Shown here in pieces: positions 16,703 to 25,579 of a DNA stretch of 64,000 nucleotides. Within the stretch, counting starts at the first letter, position 1; the number at the start of each line of letters is the position of its first letter. The notes beneath the pieces were generated by a model. It saw only the letters and a list, made by a program, of their open reading frames with translations, had not been told where the DNA came from and did not search any database. The DNA comes from Geomicrobium sediminis. GTDB taxonomy: Bacteria; Bacillota; Bacilli; Bacillales; Marinococcaceae. The stretch is from NCBI RefSeq assembly GCF_016908595.1, contig NZ_JAFBEC010000006.1, forward strand, positions 186,001 through 250,000. Direction: 5' to 3'. A program made the translations under genes and the position numbers.

Positions 16703-18379
16703 TTAGTCTAAACTTGCGTATTTAAACTCAACAAAGCCTACAGGATGACGAACAATATTGTTTACTTCTGGTTTATACAGGAATGTATGGTTATAGAAGT
16801 AAAGTGGTACAATTGGCGCCTCTTCCATTAACAATGCTTCTGCTTCGAGAAGTAAATCAAAACGTGCATTTGCATCATCTTCTTCATAACTTGAATTAAT
16901 CAATGCATCGAACTCTTCATTACTGAAATCAGTACGGTTCATTGGGTTGTCTGTAGTAAAGTTTGTTAAGAAGTTGATTGGGTCATTGTAACCACCTAAG
17001 AATGAAGAACGAGAGTATTGAAGCTCAAGACCTTGTTGTGCTTCCATGAATACTGCCCATTCACTGTTCTCAAGTTGAATATCAATCCCTAAGTTTTCAA
17101 GAATCATTTCTTGAATGGCTTGAGAAACAATGCTGTGTTGATCTGATGTGTTGTATGAGAACGTTACTGTAGGGAGCTCGTCATAGCCTTCTTCTGCCAT
17201 ACCTTCTTCAAGAAGTTGTTGTGCAGTTTCAGGATCATAAGGGTAGTGACTGTCAGCAACATCGCGGAAGTCTTCCCCATCTGGAGTTAGGAAACCATAA
17301 GCGACAAAACCTTCAGCAATGTTTTCGTCTCCTTGAATAATGCGGTCAACGATAATTTGGCTATCGATTGCATAGTTAAATGCTTGACGGATTTTCTTGT
17401 TGTGGAATGGTTCTTCGTTTACATTAAAACGTTGGAATTCAATTCCTGCACGTGGTGCTACGAAAGCATCTTCGCTATCGATTAACGTTTCGATCATGTC
17501 AGCTGGCATTGCCACAGTATCAAGAGTTCCATCTTCATACAATTGATAAGCTGTAGAAGAGTCATCAATCATTTCATATTGAACACCATCAAGTGCAACG
17601 TTTTCTGCATCCCAATAATCTTCATTTCTTTCAAGAAGAATTCGTACATCATGGTCCCATTCAGCCATTTTGAAAGGTCCGTTTGTTACGATCGTATCAA
17701 GGCTACCTGCCCAGTTATCATCTTCTTCAACCGTTTCTTTATGAACCGGGAAGAGTTGTGGCATTGCTGTAATTGACGGGAAGAACTCCGTTGGATTTTC
17801 TAAAACGACTTCAAGTGTTTGATCATCAATTGCTGTAACGAGAACATCTTCTTCATCCGCTTCACCTGCGTTGAACTCTTCAGCACCAGCAATCCAATAA
17901 GAATGTTGTGCTGCAGGAGATGCGGTGTCAGGATCTGCTAAACGTTTCCAAGAAAATTCGAAGTCTTGAGCGGTGACAGGTTCACCGTTTGTCCATGTGA
18001 TGCCTTCACGTAAGTTAAACGTGTACGTTAATCCATCTTCAGAAACATCCCAGTCTTCTGCCATTGCAGGCTCTGGAACAGCTTCATCAGCACCAAGGCG
18101 AGTCAATCCTTCGCCGATGTTGTTAAGAACATCATAGGAATATTGGTCGTTTCCAATCGGTGGATCTAAAGACGTCGGTTCAGATTCATTGTTGACGACA
18201 AGAACATTTTCTCCTGCTTCACTTTCCCCTGCTGCGCTGTCATCAGAGTCAGTTTCCTCTGTGTCAGTCGCATCATCATCACTTTCTTCGCTATCGCTAC
18301 CTTCATCTGAACAAGCAGCAAGAACGAGTACCATGCTTAACATTAATGTAAACATGAGCATTAGCCATTTCTTCTTCAT
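16703..18379 (-). CDS. oppA: Oligopeptide-binding lipoprotein OppA
   Basis: A 558-residue solute-binding protein of family 5. The signal peptide ends in the lipobox LAAC (Cys23). An extremely acidic linker follows (about residues 25-58, nearly all Asp, Glu, Ser and Thr), and the binding fold begins at NVLVVNNESEPTSLDPP. The family motif WTNGEPVTAQDFEFSWKRL is near residue 130. In the transcript it lies between oppD and oppF, which is unusual: in Bacillus subtilis the order is ABCDF. The acid-rich spacer is typical of surface lipoproteins in alkaliphiles. Confidence 0.93.
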   Translation of the reverse strand: MKKKWLMLMFTLMLSMVLVLAACSDEGSDSEESDDDATDTEETDSDDSAAGESEAGENVLVVNNESEPTSLDPPIGNDQYSYDVLNNIGEGLTRLGADEAVPEPAMAEDWDVSEDGLTYTFNLREGITWTNGEPVTAQDFEFSWKRLADPDTASPAAQHSYWIAGAEEFNAGEADEEDVLVTAIDDQTLEVVLENPTEFFPSITAMPQLFPVHKETVEEDDNWAGSLDTIVTNGPFKMAEWDHDVRILLERNEDYWDAENVALDGVQYEMIDDSSTAYQLYEDGTLDTVAMPADMIETLIDSEDAFVAPRAGIEFQRFNVNEEPFHNKKIRQAFNYAIDSQIIVDRIIQGDENIAEGFVAYGFLTPDGEDFRDVADSHYPYDPETAQQLLEEGMAEEGYDELPTVTFSYNTSDQHSIVSQAIQEMILENLGIDIQLENSEWAVFMEAQQGLELQYSRSSFLGGYNDPINFLTNFTTDNPMNRTDFSNEEFDALINSSYEEDDANARFDLLLEAEALLMEEAPIVPLYFYNHTFLYKPEVNNIVRHPVGFVEFKYASLD

Positions 18380-18402
18380 CTTCTTTCCCCCTAAATGATA
18401 GT

Positions 18403-19413
18403 TTATGAGTGAAGCTGTTTTATAGATGGAGCTCGCTCATCTTGTAGCCAACAATGAACATAATGCGATTCATTGCAATCAGTTCTAGGTGGAGCGACCT
18501 CTTTACACACTTTCATCGCGTAATCACATCGCATGTAAAAGGGACACCCTACTGGAGGGTTCATCAAGTTAGGTGGTGTACCTGGTACAGGGATTAATGG
18601 AACGTCCCGGTTGCCATCCATTCTTGGAACAGATTTCAAAATGCCTTCGGTGTACGGATGACGATGTTCTTTGAACACCTCATAGCTCGTACCCGTCTCA
18701 GCGATTTTACCTGCATACATGACACAGATTCGATCAGCGATTTGAGCGACAACGCCAAGGTCATGCGTGATAATAATAATTGCGACACCTGTTTTTCTTT
18801 GAATCTCTTGAAACAATTCAATAATTTGAGCTTGGATGGTGACATCTAATGCTGTTGTAGGCTCATCGGCAATCAAAATGTCAGGCTTACAAACGAGAGC
18901 CATCGCAATCATTAACCGCTGCCTCATCCCACCGCTAAATTGGTGTGGATATTGCTTCATTCGTTTATCAGGATCGGCGATGCCCACAAGACGAAGCATC
19001 TCGATTGCTTCTTTTGTTGCTTCGTCTTTAGACATCTTTTGATGTCGTAGCAAGCCTTCACGGATTTGCTCCCCGACTGTAATGACGGGATTTAAGGAAG
19101 TCATTGGATCTTGAAAGATCATGCCCATCTCAAGCCCGCGTAGCTTTTGCATTTGTTTTTCTGTTTTGGTTGTTAATTCTTCTCCTTTATAGCGAATGCT
19201 CCCAGACTTTGGTGGTGTGGAGACGAGACGCATGAGACTTTGAGCAGTGACGCTCTTTCCGCATCCCGATTCACCAACAATGGCTAACGTTTCACCTTTA
19301 TATAAGGAAAAGCTTACCCCTCGAACGGCCTGCACTTCCCCTCGTTTAGTGGGAAATGAGACGTGAAGATCATCAACCTCTAACAGTAATTCTTTTGTTG
19401 TAGCTTCAGTCAT
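18403..19413 (-). CDS. oppD: Oligopeptide ABC transporter ATPase OppD
   Basis: 336 residues. Walker A is [13 protein letters not shown], the signature is [15 protein letters not shown], Walker B is [14 protein letters not shown] and the H-loop is [11 protein letters not shown]. The C-terminal oligopeptide extension contains [19 protein letters not shown], the metal-binding cysteine pattern. It starts four bases after the oppC stop. It pairs with OppF, although oppA is inserted between them. Confidence 0.93.
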   Translation of the reverse strand: MTEATTKELLLEVDDLHVSFPTKRGEVQAVRGVSFSLYKGETLAIVGESGCGKSVTAQSLMRLVSTPPKSGSIRYKGEELTTKTEKQMQKLRGLEMGMIFQDPMTSLNPVITVGEQIREGLLRHQKMSKDEATKEAIEMLRLVGIADPDKRMKQYPHQFSGGMRQRLMIAMALVCKPDILIADEPTTALDVTIQAQIIELFQEIQRKTGVAIIIITHDLGVVAQIADRICVMYAGKIAETGTSYEVFKEHRHPYTEGILKSVPRMDGNRDVPLIPVPGTPPNLMNPPVGCPFYMRCDYAMKVCKEVAPPRTDCNESHYVHCWLQDERAPSIKQLHS

Positions 19414-19417
19414 TTGC

Positions 19418-20362
19418 TCACTTCCTCATTTTAGGGTCGAGTGCGTCACGTAAACCGTCTCCAAAGACGTTAAAAGCAAACATCGTCAAAGAGATGAAAA
19501 ACGCAGGGAAAAATAATCGCCACCAATAACCGGTTTGAATAACACCTAATGCATCATTGGCCATCGTACCCCAACTTGCCACAGGTGCTTGTACACCTAG
19601 TCCTAAGAAACTTAGAAAAGCCTCAGCAAAAATGGCTGTTGGTATCGTAAGTGTCATGGATACGATGATTGGGCCGGATGTGTTCGGTAACAAGTGCTTA
19701 CGAATGATCCGATTATTACTTCCTCCTAAAACGCGAGAGGCGAGAACGTATTCGGCATTTTTGAGTTGGAGAACTTGTCCTCTTACGAGCCTAGCCATAC
19801 CGATCCACCCAGTAATAGAAAGAGCGATAATTATCGTAAACAAGCCTGGTCCCATAACGACCATTAATAAAACAACAACGAGTAGGTATGGGAGACCATA
19901 CAAGACATCGACGATACGCATCATTACGTTATCGACTTTGCCACCGCGATAACCCGATACGCCTCCATAAGTAACACCGATGACAAATTCAATTAAGGCC
20001 GCTGCAAGTCCAATAAATAAGGAAACTCTTGCGCCGTACCATACACGCGTGAATACATCTCGTCCTAATTCGTCTGACCCGAACCAGTACGTTGAGTTTG
20101 GAGCCGTGTTGCTATTTAAAATCGATTGAGAGCGATACGTGTGCTCAGTAAGGAAAGGTCCAATAATCGCCATAATCGTTAGTAAGATAATGAGGATTAG
20201 ACCTGTGACAGCAAGCTTATTCGCAAACAAGCGCCCCATCACATCTTTCCAGTAACTATCTCCTTTATGATGAATCGTTTCTTGTTGTTCTTCTTTCGGC
20301 AGAGGAACAAACCATTCATCAGGGACGTTAGAGGCCGACTTCTTCGGGCTTCTATCTTCCAT
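19418..20362 (-). CDS. oppC: Oligopeptide ABC transporter permease OppC
   Basis: 314 residues. A soluble N-terminal segment of about 50 residues, rich in charged residues, precedes the first membrane helix. The Opp permease motif GSDELGRDVFTRVWYGARVSL follows, then the EAA coupling loop, here ASRVLGGSNNRIIRKHLLPNTSGPI. The distal GLGVQAPVASWGTMANDA motif is also diagnostic. It is the second gene of the operon, two bases after oppB. Confidence 0.93.
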   Translation of the reverse strand: MEDRSPKKSASNVPDEWFVPLPKEEQQETIHHKGDSYWKDVMGRLFANKLAVTGLILIILLTIMAIIGPFLTEHTYRSQSILNSNTAPNSTYWFGSDELGRDVFTRVWYGARVSLFIGLAAALIEFVIGVTYGGVSGYRGGKVDNVMMRIVDVLYGLPYLLVVVLLMVVMGPGLFTIIIALSITGWIGMARLVRGQVLQLKNAEYVLASRVLGGSNNRIIRKHLLPNTSGPIIVSMTLTIPTAIFAEAFLSFLGLGVQAPVASWGTMANDALGVIQTGYWWRLFFPAFFISLTMFAFNVFGDGLRDALDPKMRK

Positions 20363-20364
20363 GT

Positions 20365-21297
20365 TTATTCCTCCTTCTTATGTAGTTGTATTCTTGGATC
20401 TACAATGCCGTAAACAACATCAACGATAAACATCATAATAATAAAGATTGTGCTGTAGATAATCGTCGTTGCCATAATCATTGGATAATCCCGGTTCGTA
20501 ATACTTTCGACGAAGTATTGACCAACTCCTGGTATTGCGAAAATTCGCTCAACTACAAAGCTTCCAGTGAAAATACTTGCAACGAGAACACCAAGAATTG
20601 TAATGACAGGTAGCAATGCATTTCGAAGTGCATGCTTAACGACGATTTGGAAATTAGATAGCCCTTTTGCTTTGGCGGTCTTAATATAATCTTCGGTTAA
20701 TACTTCAAGCATGTTCGAGCGAGTCATCCTTGCAATAATGGCAATTGGACCAGATGCAAGGGCGAGTGCAGGCAAGATCGCATGCCGCCACGTTCCCCAT
20801 TGAGCTGTTGGGAAGAAATCGAATTGACTGCTTATGTATTGAATGAATAACATGGCTTGAATAAAGTTCGGAATGGAAATTCCGATGATGGCGATAAACA
20901 TCGTCATATAGTCAATCAACTTATTATGTCGGAGTGCTGCTAACACACCTAAAATGATTCCAGAGATGACTGCTAAGATCAGGGTCACTAAGCCGAGTTG
21001 CAGTGAGGCTGGAAAACCACTGGCCAGCATGTCGCTAACTTCACGTGAACGAGTCACCATAGAAGGTCCAAAATCAAAAGTGATGGCATTTTTCAGATAA
21101 TTTAAATATTGTAGGATGACAGGTTGGTCGAGATTGTAATGAGCCATCATATTCTCTCGAGCTTGGTCACTCATCCCAACGTCATCAATATCTAGCGGAC
21201 TACCAGGAGCAAAACGCATGAGAATAAAGGTGACGGTGATGATTACCCACAGCGTAACAATCATCCATAAAAACCGTTTTCCAATAAATTTCAGCAA
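20365..21297 (-). CDS. oppB: Oligopeptide ABC transporter permease OppB
   Basis: 310 residues with six membrane segments. The N-terminus MLKFIGKRFLWMIVTLWVIITVTFILMRFAPGSPLD is characteristic of OppB/DppB. The coupling loop is ARMTRSNMLEVLTEDYIKTAKAKGLS, followed by FVVERIFAIPGVGQYFVESI. AGGAGGT lies just upstream of the start codon. It is the first gene of a leftward operon oppB-C-D-A-F-amidase of about 7 kb. The 264 bp upstream hold the promoter, but I could not place it with confidence. Confidence 0.93.
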   Translation of the reverse strand: MLKFIGKRFLWMIVTLWVIITVTFILMRFAPGSPLDIDDVGMSDQARENMMAHYNLDQPVILQYLNYLKNAITFDFGPSMVTRSREVSDMLASGFPASLQLGLVTLILAVISGIILGVLAALRHNKLIDYMTMFIAIIGISIPNFIQAMLFIQYISSQFDFFPTAQWGTWRHAILPALALASGPIAIIARMTRSNMLEVLTEDYIKTAKAKGLSNFQIVVKHALRNALLPVITILGVLVASIFTGSFVVERIFAIPGVGQYFVESITNRDYPMIMATTIIYSTIFIIMMFIVDVVYGIVDPRIQLHKKEE

Positions 21298-21492
21298 ATC
21301 GTCATGTACCTCCTTTCATATCATTGTAAAGTAATCCGACAAGCGATAAATCGCACATCAATAACATGAATTAGTTATAGTCTAACAATAATGTAAACGA
21401 CAACATCCGTCAATAAAATGATAGACAATTTGTAAAATGATGAAAAGTGATTAATATATCAATATAGCAATATAACGAATGAGTAGTGGGAT

Positions 21493-21518
21493 GTTTACAT
21501 AGAAATAGAAATGGGAAT
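21493..21518 (+). promoter_or_regulatory. SigB-type general stress promoter of yfkM
   Basis: GTTTAC (21493-21498) and GGGAAT (21513-21518) are separated by 14 bp and match the SigB pattern GTTT..-N12-15-GGG[AT]A closely. The elements lie 44 bp upstream of the yfkM start codon. YfkM-type proteins belong to the SigB regulon in Bacillus subtilis, which supports the reading. Confidence 0.7.
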
Positions 21519-21561
21519 CAATTTACTAGAACACAATTAGACTTGAAAGGATGTTTCTCTC

Positions 21562-22080
21562 ATGAGTAAAAAAGTAGCTGTACTCATTACAGATTTATTT
21601 GAGGATATTGAATACACAGATCCAGCGAAGAATCTTGAAGGAGCCGGTCATGAGCTTGTTACCATTGAGAAAGAAGCAGGCAATAAAGTAACGGGTAAGC
21701 AGAATGATACGACGGTTACCATTGATAAAGGAATTGACAATGTCAAACCAGAACAGTTCGATGCTTTATTGCTACCAGGTGGTTTTTCACCAGACATCCT
21801 TCGTGGCGACGATCGCTTCGTAGAATTTACGAAAGCATTTGCTGATGCTGGAAAGCCAATTATGGCCATTTGTCACGGTCCCCAACTGCTCATCAATGCA
21901 GACGTATTAAAAGGTAGAACAGTCACTGGCGTAAAGCCGATTGTTCCTGATTTAAAGAACGCAGGTGCAAACTTCAAAGATGAAGAAGTTGTCGTGTGCC
22001 AAGGAAATCTCGTAACAAGTCGTACACCAGATGACTTACCAGCGTTCAACCGCGAATCATTAAAAGTACTAGAAGGTTAA
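21562..22080 (+). CDS. yfkM: General stress protein of the DJ-1/PfpI family
   Basis: 172 residues, the same length as Bacillus YfkM (general stress protein 18), and similar to it along its whole length. The nucleophile elbow is AICHGPQLL with Cys104, the glutamate partner lies in the N-terminal DLFEDIEYTDP loop, and LLLPGGFSPD is the DJ-1 glycine motif. Relatives act as glyoxalase III or deglycase, or as small stress-protective hydrolases. GAAAGGA precedes the ATG, and a SigB-like promoter precedes that. It is monocistronic, with a strong terminator immediately behind. Confidence 0.9.
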   Translation: MSKKVAVLITDLFEDIEYTDPAKNLEGAGHELVTIEKEAGNKVTGKQNDTTVTIDKGIDNVKPEQFDALLLPGGFSPDILRGDDRFVEFTKAFADAGKPIMAICHGPQLLINADVLKGRTVTGVKPIVPDLKNAGANFKDEEVVVCQGNLVTSRTPDDLPAFNRESLKVLEG

Positions 22081-22082
22081 GG

Positions 22083-22117
22083 AAAAGCATCCCTTATAAT
22101 GGAGGGATGCTTTTTTT
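22083..22117 (+). terminator. Terminator of yfkM
   Basis: AAAAGCATCCCT pairs with AGGGATGCTTTT around an 8-nt loop, followed by further T residues. Confidence 0.92.
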
Positions 22118-22144
22118 AGATAGTGGTTTTGACTGAATGCTCAT

Positions 22145-23104
22145 TCATTTAACGCGATCAAAAACCGGTTCAAATTCAAATACGCCATCTTTTTCTGTCT
22201 TCATAGTCATATTTTTACTTTCCATATAATCAAGGTGTCCAATAATTTCAGACATAACGAGAGGGAACTGAGTTTCATATCGTTTTTGGTACATAGTAAT
22301 TGCCAAATCATTCGCTGTCATCGGTTTTTGGAGCATTAGTTCTCGTAAATGCTCGGCTTTTTGTTGAATGCCTAGAAGGCGTTCCTGTATGAGTGCTTGA
22401 TGATTCGTGATGACAGACCCGTGTCCTGGATATACGGTTTGAACGTCTAGCTGTTGGACGGTTTGCAAGGAATTGATATGTTGTTGCATCGTAAACAAAC
22501 GGTTGCCATGCGTGTCGGGCTCAATTAATGCGTTACTAGAGATGTGGTGAATCAATAGGTCACCTGAAATAAGTATGTCGTCATATTGGAGTGCGATTTG
22601 GTCAGGGGCATGCCCTGGTGTTTCAACTAAGTCAAAGTCGAATAAGGGCTTGGTTACATCGATCAATGTCAGTTCGCCTTCAATTCGATTGCCAATGTTC
22701 GTCTCTTTAGAGCGTTGCAAACGATCGATTTGCTTCTCACCAAATGCTCCGCAGCCCGCTTGTTGATATAATGCTTTGTAAAAGTTAATTCGCATTTCCA
22801 TAAAGGCAGGTTCTCGCGTTAAACGGTGCACCGATTCAGGATGAACGTATAACGGAACGTCAAGTTGTTTGCGAATACGATTGACGAGCCCAACGTGATC
22901 GGGATGATGGTGCGTTAAAACGATTGCAGTAAGATCCGATAACTGGAGATGATGGGTTTGTAGTGCTTCAACTAGCCCATTCCAACAATCTTCCGTATCA
23001 TATCCTGCATCAATCAAAATGAGCTCGTTAGAATGTTGAACGAGATAAAAGTTAAAACTTCGAAGCGCTCGTTCAGTCTTTACATGAATGGGTATGATCT
23101 TCAT
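22145..23104 (-). CDS. MBL-fold metallo-hydrolase
   Basis: 319 residues. The dinuclear metal motif HxHxDH is present as LTHHHPDHVG (His65, His67, Asp69, His70), with further ligands in ETPGHAPDQIAL and VYPGHGSVI. The domain after about residue 225 is helical (LGIQQKAEHLRELMLQKPMTANDLA) and resembles the winged-helix tail found on glyoxalase-II-like MBL proteins in Firmicutes. The substrate is unknown, and a thioester or lactone is possible. It is transcribed alone, leftward, and is divergent from the phosphatase gene. Confidence 0.87.
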   Translation of the reverse strand: MKIIPIHVKTERALRSFNFYLVQHSNELILIDAGYDTEDCWNGLVEALQTHHLQLSDLTAIVLTHHHPDHVGLVNRIRKQLDVPLYVHPESVHRLTREPAFMEMRINFYKALYQQAGCGAFGEKQIDRLQRSKETNIGNRIEGELTLIDVTKPLFDFDLVETPGHAPDQIALQYDDILISGDLLIHHISSNALIEPDTHGNRLFTMQQHINSLQTVQQLDVQTVYPGHGSVITNHQALIQERLLGIQQKAEHLRELMLQKPMTANDLAITMYQKRYETQFPLVMSEIIGHLDYMESKNMTMKTEKDGVFEFEPVFDRVK

Positions 23105-23203
23105 CTTTTGCTACTCCTTAATGAGTGATGAACTGTCTTTTTTTGAATAGTTTATCATACTTATAGCTAGGACGTGCAATGAAAGCGAATCAGAGGTGAG
23201 GCG

Positions 23204-23758
23204 ATGAGTACAAGTTGTTATTTTATCCGACACGCGCATGCGACTTATTCAGACGATGAGCGAAACCGTCCGTTGTCATCAGTCGGACGTATACAAAGCG
23301 AAGCAATTGCAAAGCAGTTTGAGTCCATTAGAGTAGATCAGATTGTCTCTAGTCCGTATCATCGTGCGATTCAAACGATTGAACCGTTAGCAAAGCAAAA
23401 AGGGCTGTCGGTTCAACTAGAAGATGCTTTTCGCGAAAGAGAAAGTGGACTCGGCTTTGAGCAAAACTTCAAAGAGAAGATTAAGGCACTATGGGAAAGT
23501 CCGGATTTGTATTATGGAAGTGGAGAGTCAAATGTACAAGCACAACGAAGAGGTCAGGCTGCAACAAAACAACTCATAGAAGCGTATGAAAATAAATCGG
23601 TTGTAATCGCAACGCATGGGAATATCCTGGCATTAATCCTTTCAGCCTATGATCCAACGTTTACGTTTGAATCGTGGAGAACGATGCCAATGCCTGCGGT
23701 TTACAACGTTATCGTTTCAAAAAACCAAGTGGAAATTAAGGCGATTGATCTCTCATGA
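23204..23758 (+). CDS. Histidine phosphatase family protein
   Basis: 184 residues. The catalytic RHG motif is present as FIRHAHATY (Arg9-His10, with Ala in place of Gly). Arg54 lies in SSPYHRAIQT, the acid is Glu80 in FRERESG, and the second histidine is His138 in VIATHGN. All catalytic residues are therefore present. It is a phosphoglycerate-mutase-like phosphatase of the YhfR/CobC sort with unknown substrate. AGAGGTGAGG provides the ribosome site. Confidence 0.87.
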   Translation: MSTSCYFIRHAHATYSDDERNRPLSSVGRIQSEAIAKQFESIRVDQIVSSPYHRAIQTIEPLAKQKGLSVQLEDAFRERESGLGFEQNFKEKIKALWESPDLYYGSGESNVQAQRRGQAATKQLIEAYENKSVVIATHGNILALILSAYDPTFTFESWRTMPMPAVYNVIVSKNQVEIKAIDLS

Positions 23759-23764
23759 CTTTCT

Positions 23765-23793
23765 TTGAATGTCGAGTGCGTTCAGGATATAAT
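23765..23793 (+). promoter_or_regulatory. SigA promoter of the aldo/keto reductase gene
   Basis: TTGAAT (23765-23770), a 17-bp spacer and a perfect TATAAT (23788-23793), 35 bp before the start codon. Confidence 0.72.
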
Positions 23794-23828
23794 AAACGTG
23801 TGATCATACTCACTAGGAGGGTTAGTTA

Positions 23829-24668
23829 ATGACAATTAATTCAATCAAAGACGTTGTTCGCTTTCACAATGGGTTGATGATGCCTCAACACGGTTTTGGC
23901 GTGTATCTCATTAACGAACCTTCAGAAGCCGAGACAGCCATTCAAAAGGCATTAGATGTAGGTTATCGATCATTCGATACAGCGAAGTTGTACGAGAATG
24001 AAGGCTTAATGGCAGAGCAGTTGAGGAATAGCTCGGTGAATAGAGAAGATCTTTTTATTACAACAAAAACGCATAATGACGATCAAGGATACGATCAAGC
24101 ATTACGTGCATTTCATGATTCTCTTGAAGAGATGAAGCTTGATTATGTTGATTTGTTACTCGTGCATTGGCCGAGTAAACGTCATTTTCATGATACGTGG
24201 CGCGCATTCGAACGACTTGAAGGTGAAGGATTAGTTCGAGCCATTGGCGTGTGCAACTACCAAATTGATCATCTTAAACGACTTGAGACGAAGGCGAATG
24301 TAAAGCCTGTCATTAATCAAGTGGAATGTCACCCTTATTTGACACAATATGCACTCAAAGATTATATGGAGGAAGAAGATATCGTCTTTGAGGCGTGGAG
24401 TCCGTTAGGGCGTGGGAATGTATTGAGTGACCCCGTTATTGAAAAAATAGCAAACCGCTATCAAAAAAGTCCGGCGCAAGTGGTGTTACGTTGGCATTTG
24501 CAACAAGACTCGGTCATTATTCCTAAGTCAAAGACACCTGAACGTATTGAAGAAAACGCAGATATCTACGATTTTGTTTTAACTGAAGAAGATATGATGC
24601 TCATTGACCAATTAAATCGCGATGAGCGCAGAGGGCCAGACCCAGACGTTGTGTACGAACAAATTTAA
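23829..24668 (+). CDS. Aldo/keto reductase (YvgN/YtbE type)
   Basis: 279 residues, an NADPH-dependent TIM-barrel reductase. The catalytic tetrad is complete: Asp50 and Tyr55 in FDTAKLYENE, Lys80 in ITTKTHN and His113 in LLVHWPSK. The cofactor-binding segment IIPKSKTPERIEEN is also present. Relatives in Bacillus reduce methylglyoxal and other aldehydes. CTAGGAGGG precedes the ATG, with a strong SigA promoter before it and a terminator behind. It is a single-gene unit, and its true substrate is not determined by sequence. Confidence 0.92.
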   Translation: MTINSIKDVVRFHNGLMMPQHGFGVYLINEPSEAETAIQKALDVGYRSFDTAKLYENEGLMAEQLRNSSVNREDLFITTKTHNDDQGYDQALRAFHDSLEEMKLDYVDLLLVHWPSKRHFHDTWRAFERLEGEGLVRAIGVCNYQIDHLKRLETKANVKPVINQVECHPYLTQYALKDYMEEEDIVFEAWSPLGRGNVLSDPVIEKIANRYQKSPAQVVLRWHLQQDSVIIPKSKTPERIEENADIYDFVLTEEDMMLIDQLNRDERRGPDPDVVYEQI

Positions 24669-24675
24669 TGATAGT

Positions 24676-24710
24676 GCATCCATTTTTTATGAAAATGGAT
24701 GCTCTTTCTC
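24676..24710 (+). terminator. Terminator of the aldo/keto reductase gene
   Basis: GCATCCATTTT pairs perfectly with AAAATGGATGC around a 5-nt loop, followed by a T-rich tract (TCTTTCTCT). Confidence 0.85.
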
Positions 24711-24775
24711 TGTTGGTTGTTGATTTAATTCATAGGGGATACAATGAGAGTACAAAGATTAAAGGAGTCTAGACG

Positions 24776-25519
24776 ATGATAGCAACAAGCGAAAAGGACA
24801 TCCAAGGCTTAAAGGATGCTGGGAAGGTCATTTCTGAAATACGTGATGAAATGATTGCACAGACAAAGCCAGGTATTACAACGAAAGAACTTGATGAAAT
24901 CGCAGAGCGTATGTTTAAAAAGTACGGAGCGATTTCTGCACCAATTAGCACGTACAATTTCCCAGGGTATACGTGTATCTGTGTAAACGAAGAAGTTGCA
25001 CACGGGATCCCAGGAAAACGTGAAATTCAAGATGGTGACCTCGTCAATATCGATGTATCAGGGGCGTACAACGATTATTGGGTAGATACAGGGAAATCAT
25101 TTGTAGCGGGTTCAACTTCAAATCCAGAGCTTGAGAAACTTTTGAAAGCGACAGATGTTGTCTTTGATGAAGGCTTAAAGAAGTTTAAGGCTGGATCGAA
25201 GATGAACGGTGTCGGCCGAGCAGTGAATCGTACCGCTAAGCAACTCGGATACACGGTGATCAAGAACTTAACTGGTCACGGCGTAGGCTCTTCACTACGA
25301 GATGAACCAGACCATATTTACAACTATTACATCCCTTGGGATCGCTCACTCTTTACGGAAGGTTCCGTAATTGCGTACGAACCATTCGTATCAACAAAAG
25401 CAGAAGAGATTTATGAAAAAGATGACGGGTGGACGTTACTCACGAAAGAGCGAGGTTTCGTTGCTCAAAAAGAGCATACGATTATCGTCACAAAAGACGA
25501 ACCAATCATCGTCACGTGA
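24776..25519 (+). CDS. map: Type I methionine aminopeptidase
   Basis: 247 residues. The enzyme removes the initiator methionine from nascent proteins. All five metal ligands are present: Asp93 and Asp104 (NIDVSGAYNDYWVDTG), His168 (NLTGHGVG), Glu202 (AYEPF) and Glu233 (QKEHTI), plus His76 in AHGIPG. It lies outside the ribosomal-protein cluster that holds the essential map copy in Bacillus, so it is more likely the second, YflG-type copy. A promoter TTGTTG-17-TACAAT (24717-24745) precedes it. The map symbol indicates the family only. Confidence 0.9.
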   Translation: MIATSEKDIQGLKDAGKVISEIRDEMIAQTKPGITTKELDEIAERMFKKYGAISAPISTYNFPGYTCICVNEEVAHGIPGKREIQDGDLVNIDVSGAYNDYWVDTGKSFVAGSTSNPELEKLLKATDVVFDEGLKKFKAGSKMNGVGRAVNRTAKQLGYTVIKNLTGHGVGSSLRDEPDHIYNYYIPWDRSLFTEGSVIAYEPFVSTKAEEIYEKDDGWTLLTKERGFVAQKEHTIIVTKDEPIIVT

Positions 25520-25579
25520 TAAAGAGGCGTTGCCTCTTTACATAAAGAAATCGGAATTAATAGAATACGGAGGGGTACT

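Noticed and set aside
21421-21440. CodY box upstream of the opp operon
   Set aside because: AATTTGTAAAATG has the wrong spacing and too few matches to AATTTTCWGAAAATT.
24716-24741. SigB promoter (GTTGTT-14-GGGATA) before map
   Set aside because: The -35 match is weak, and an overlapping TTGTTG-17-TACAAT fits SigA better.
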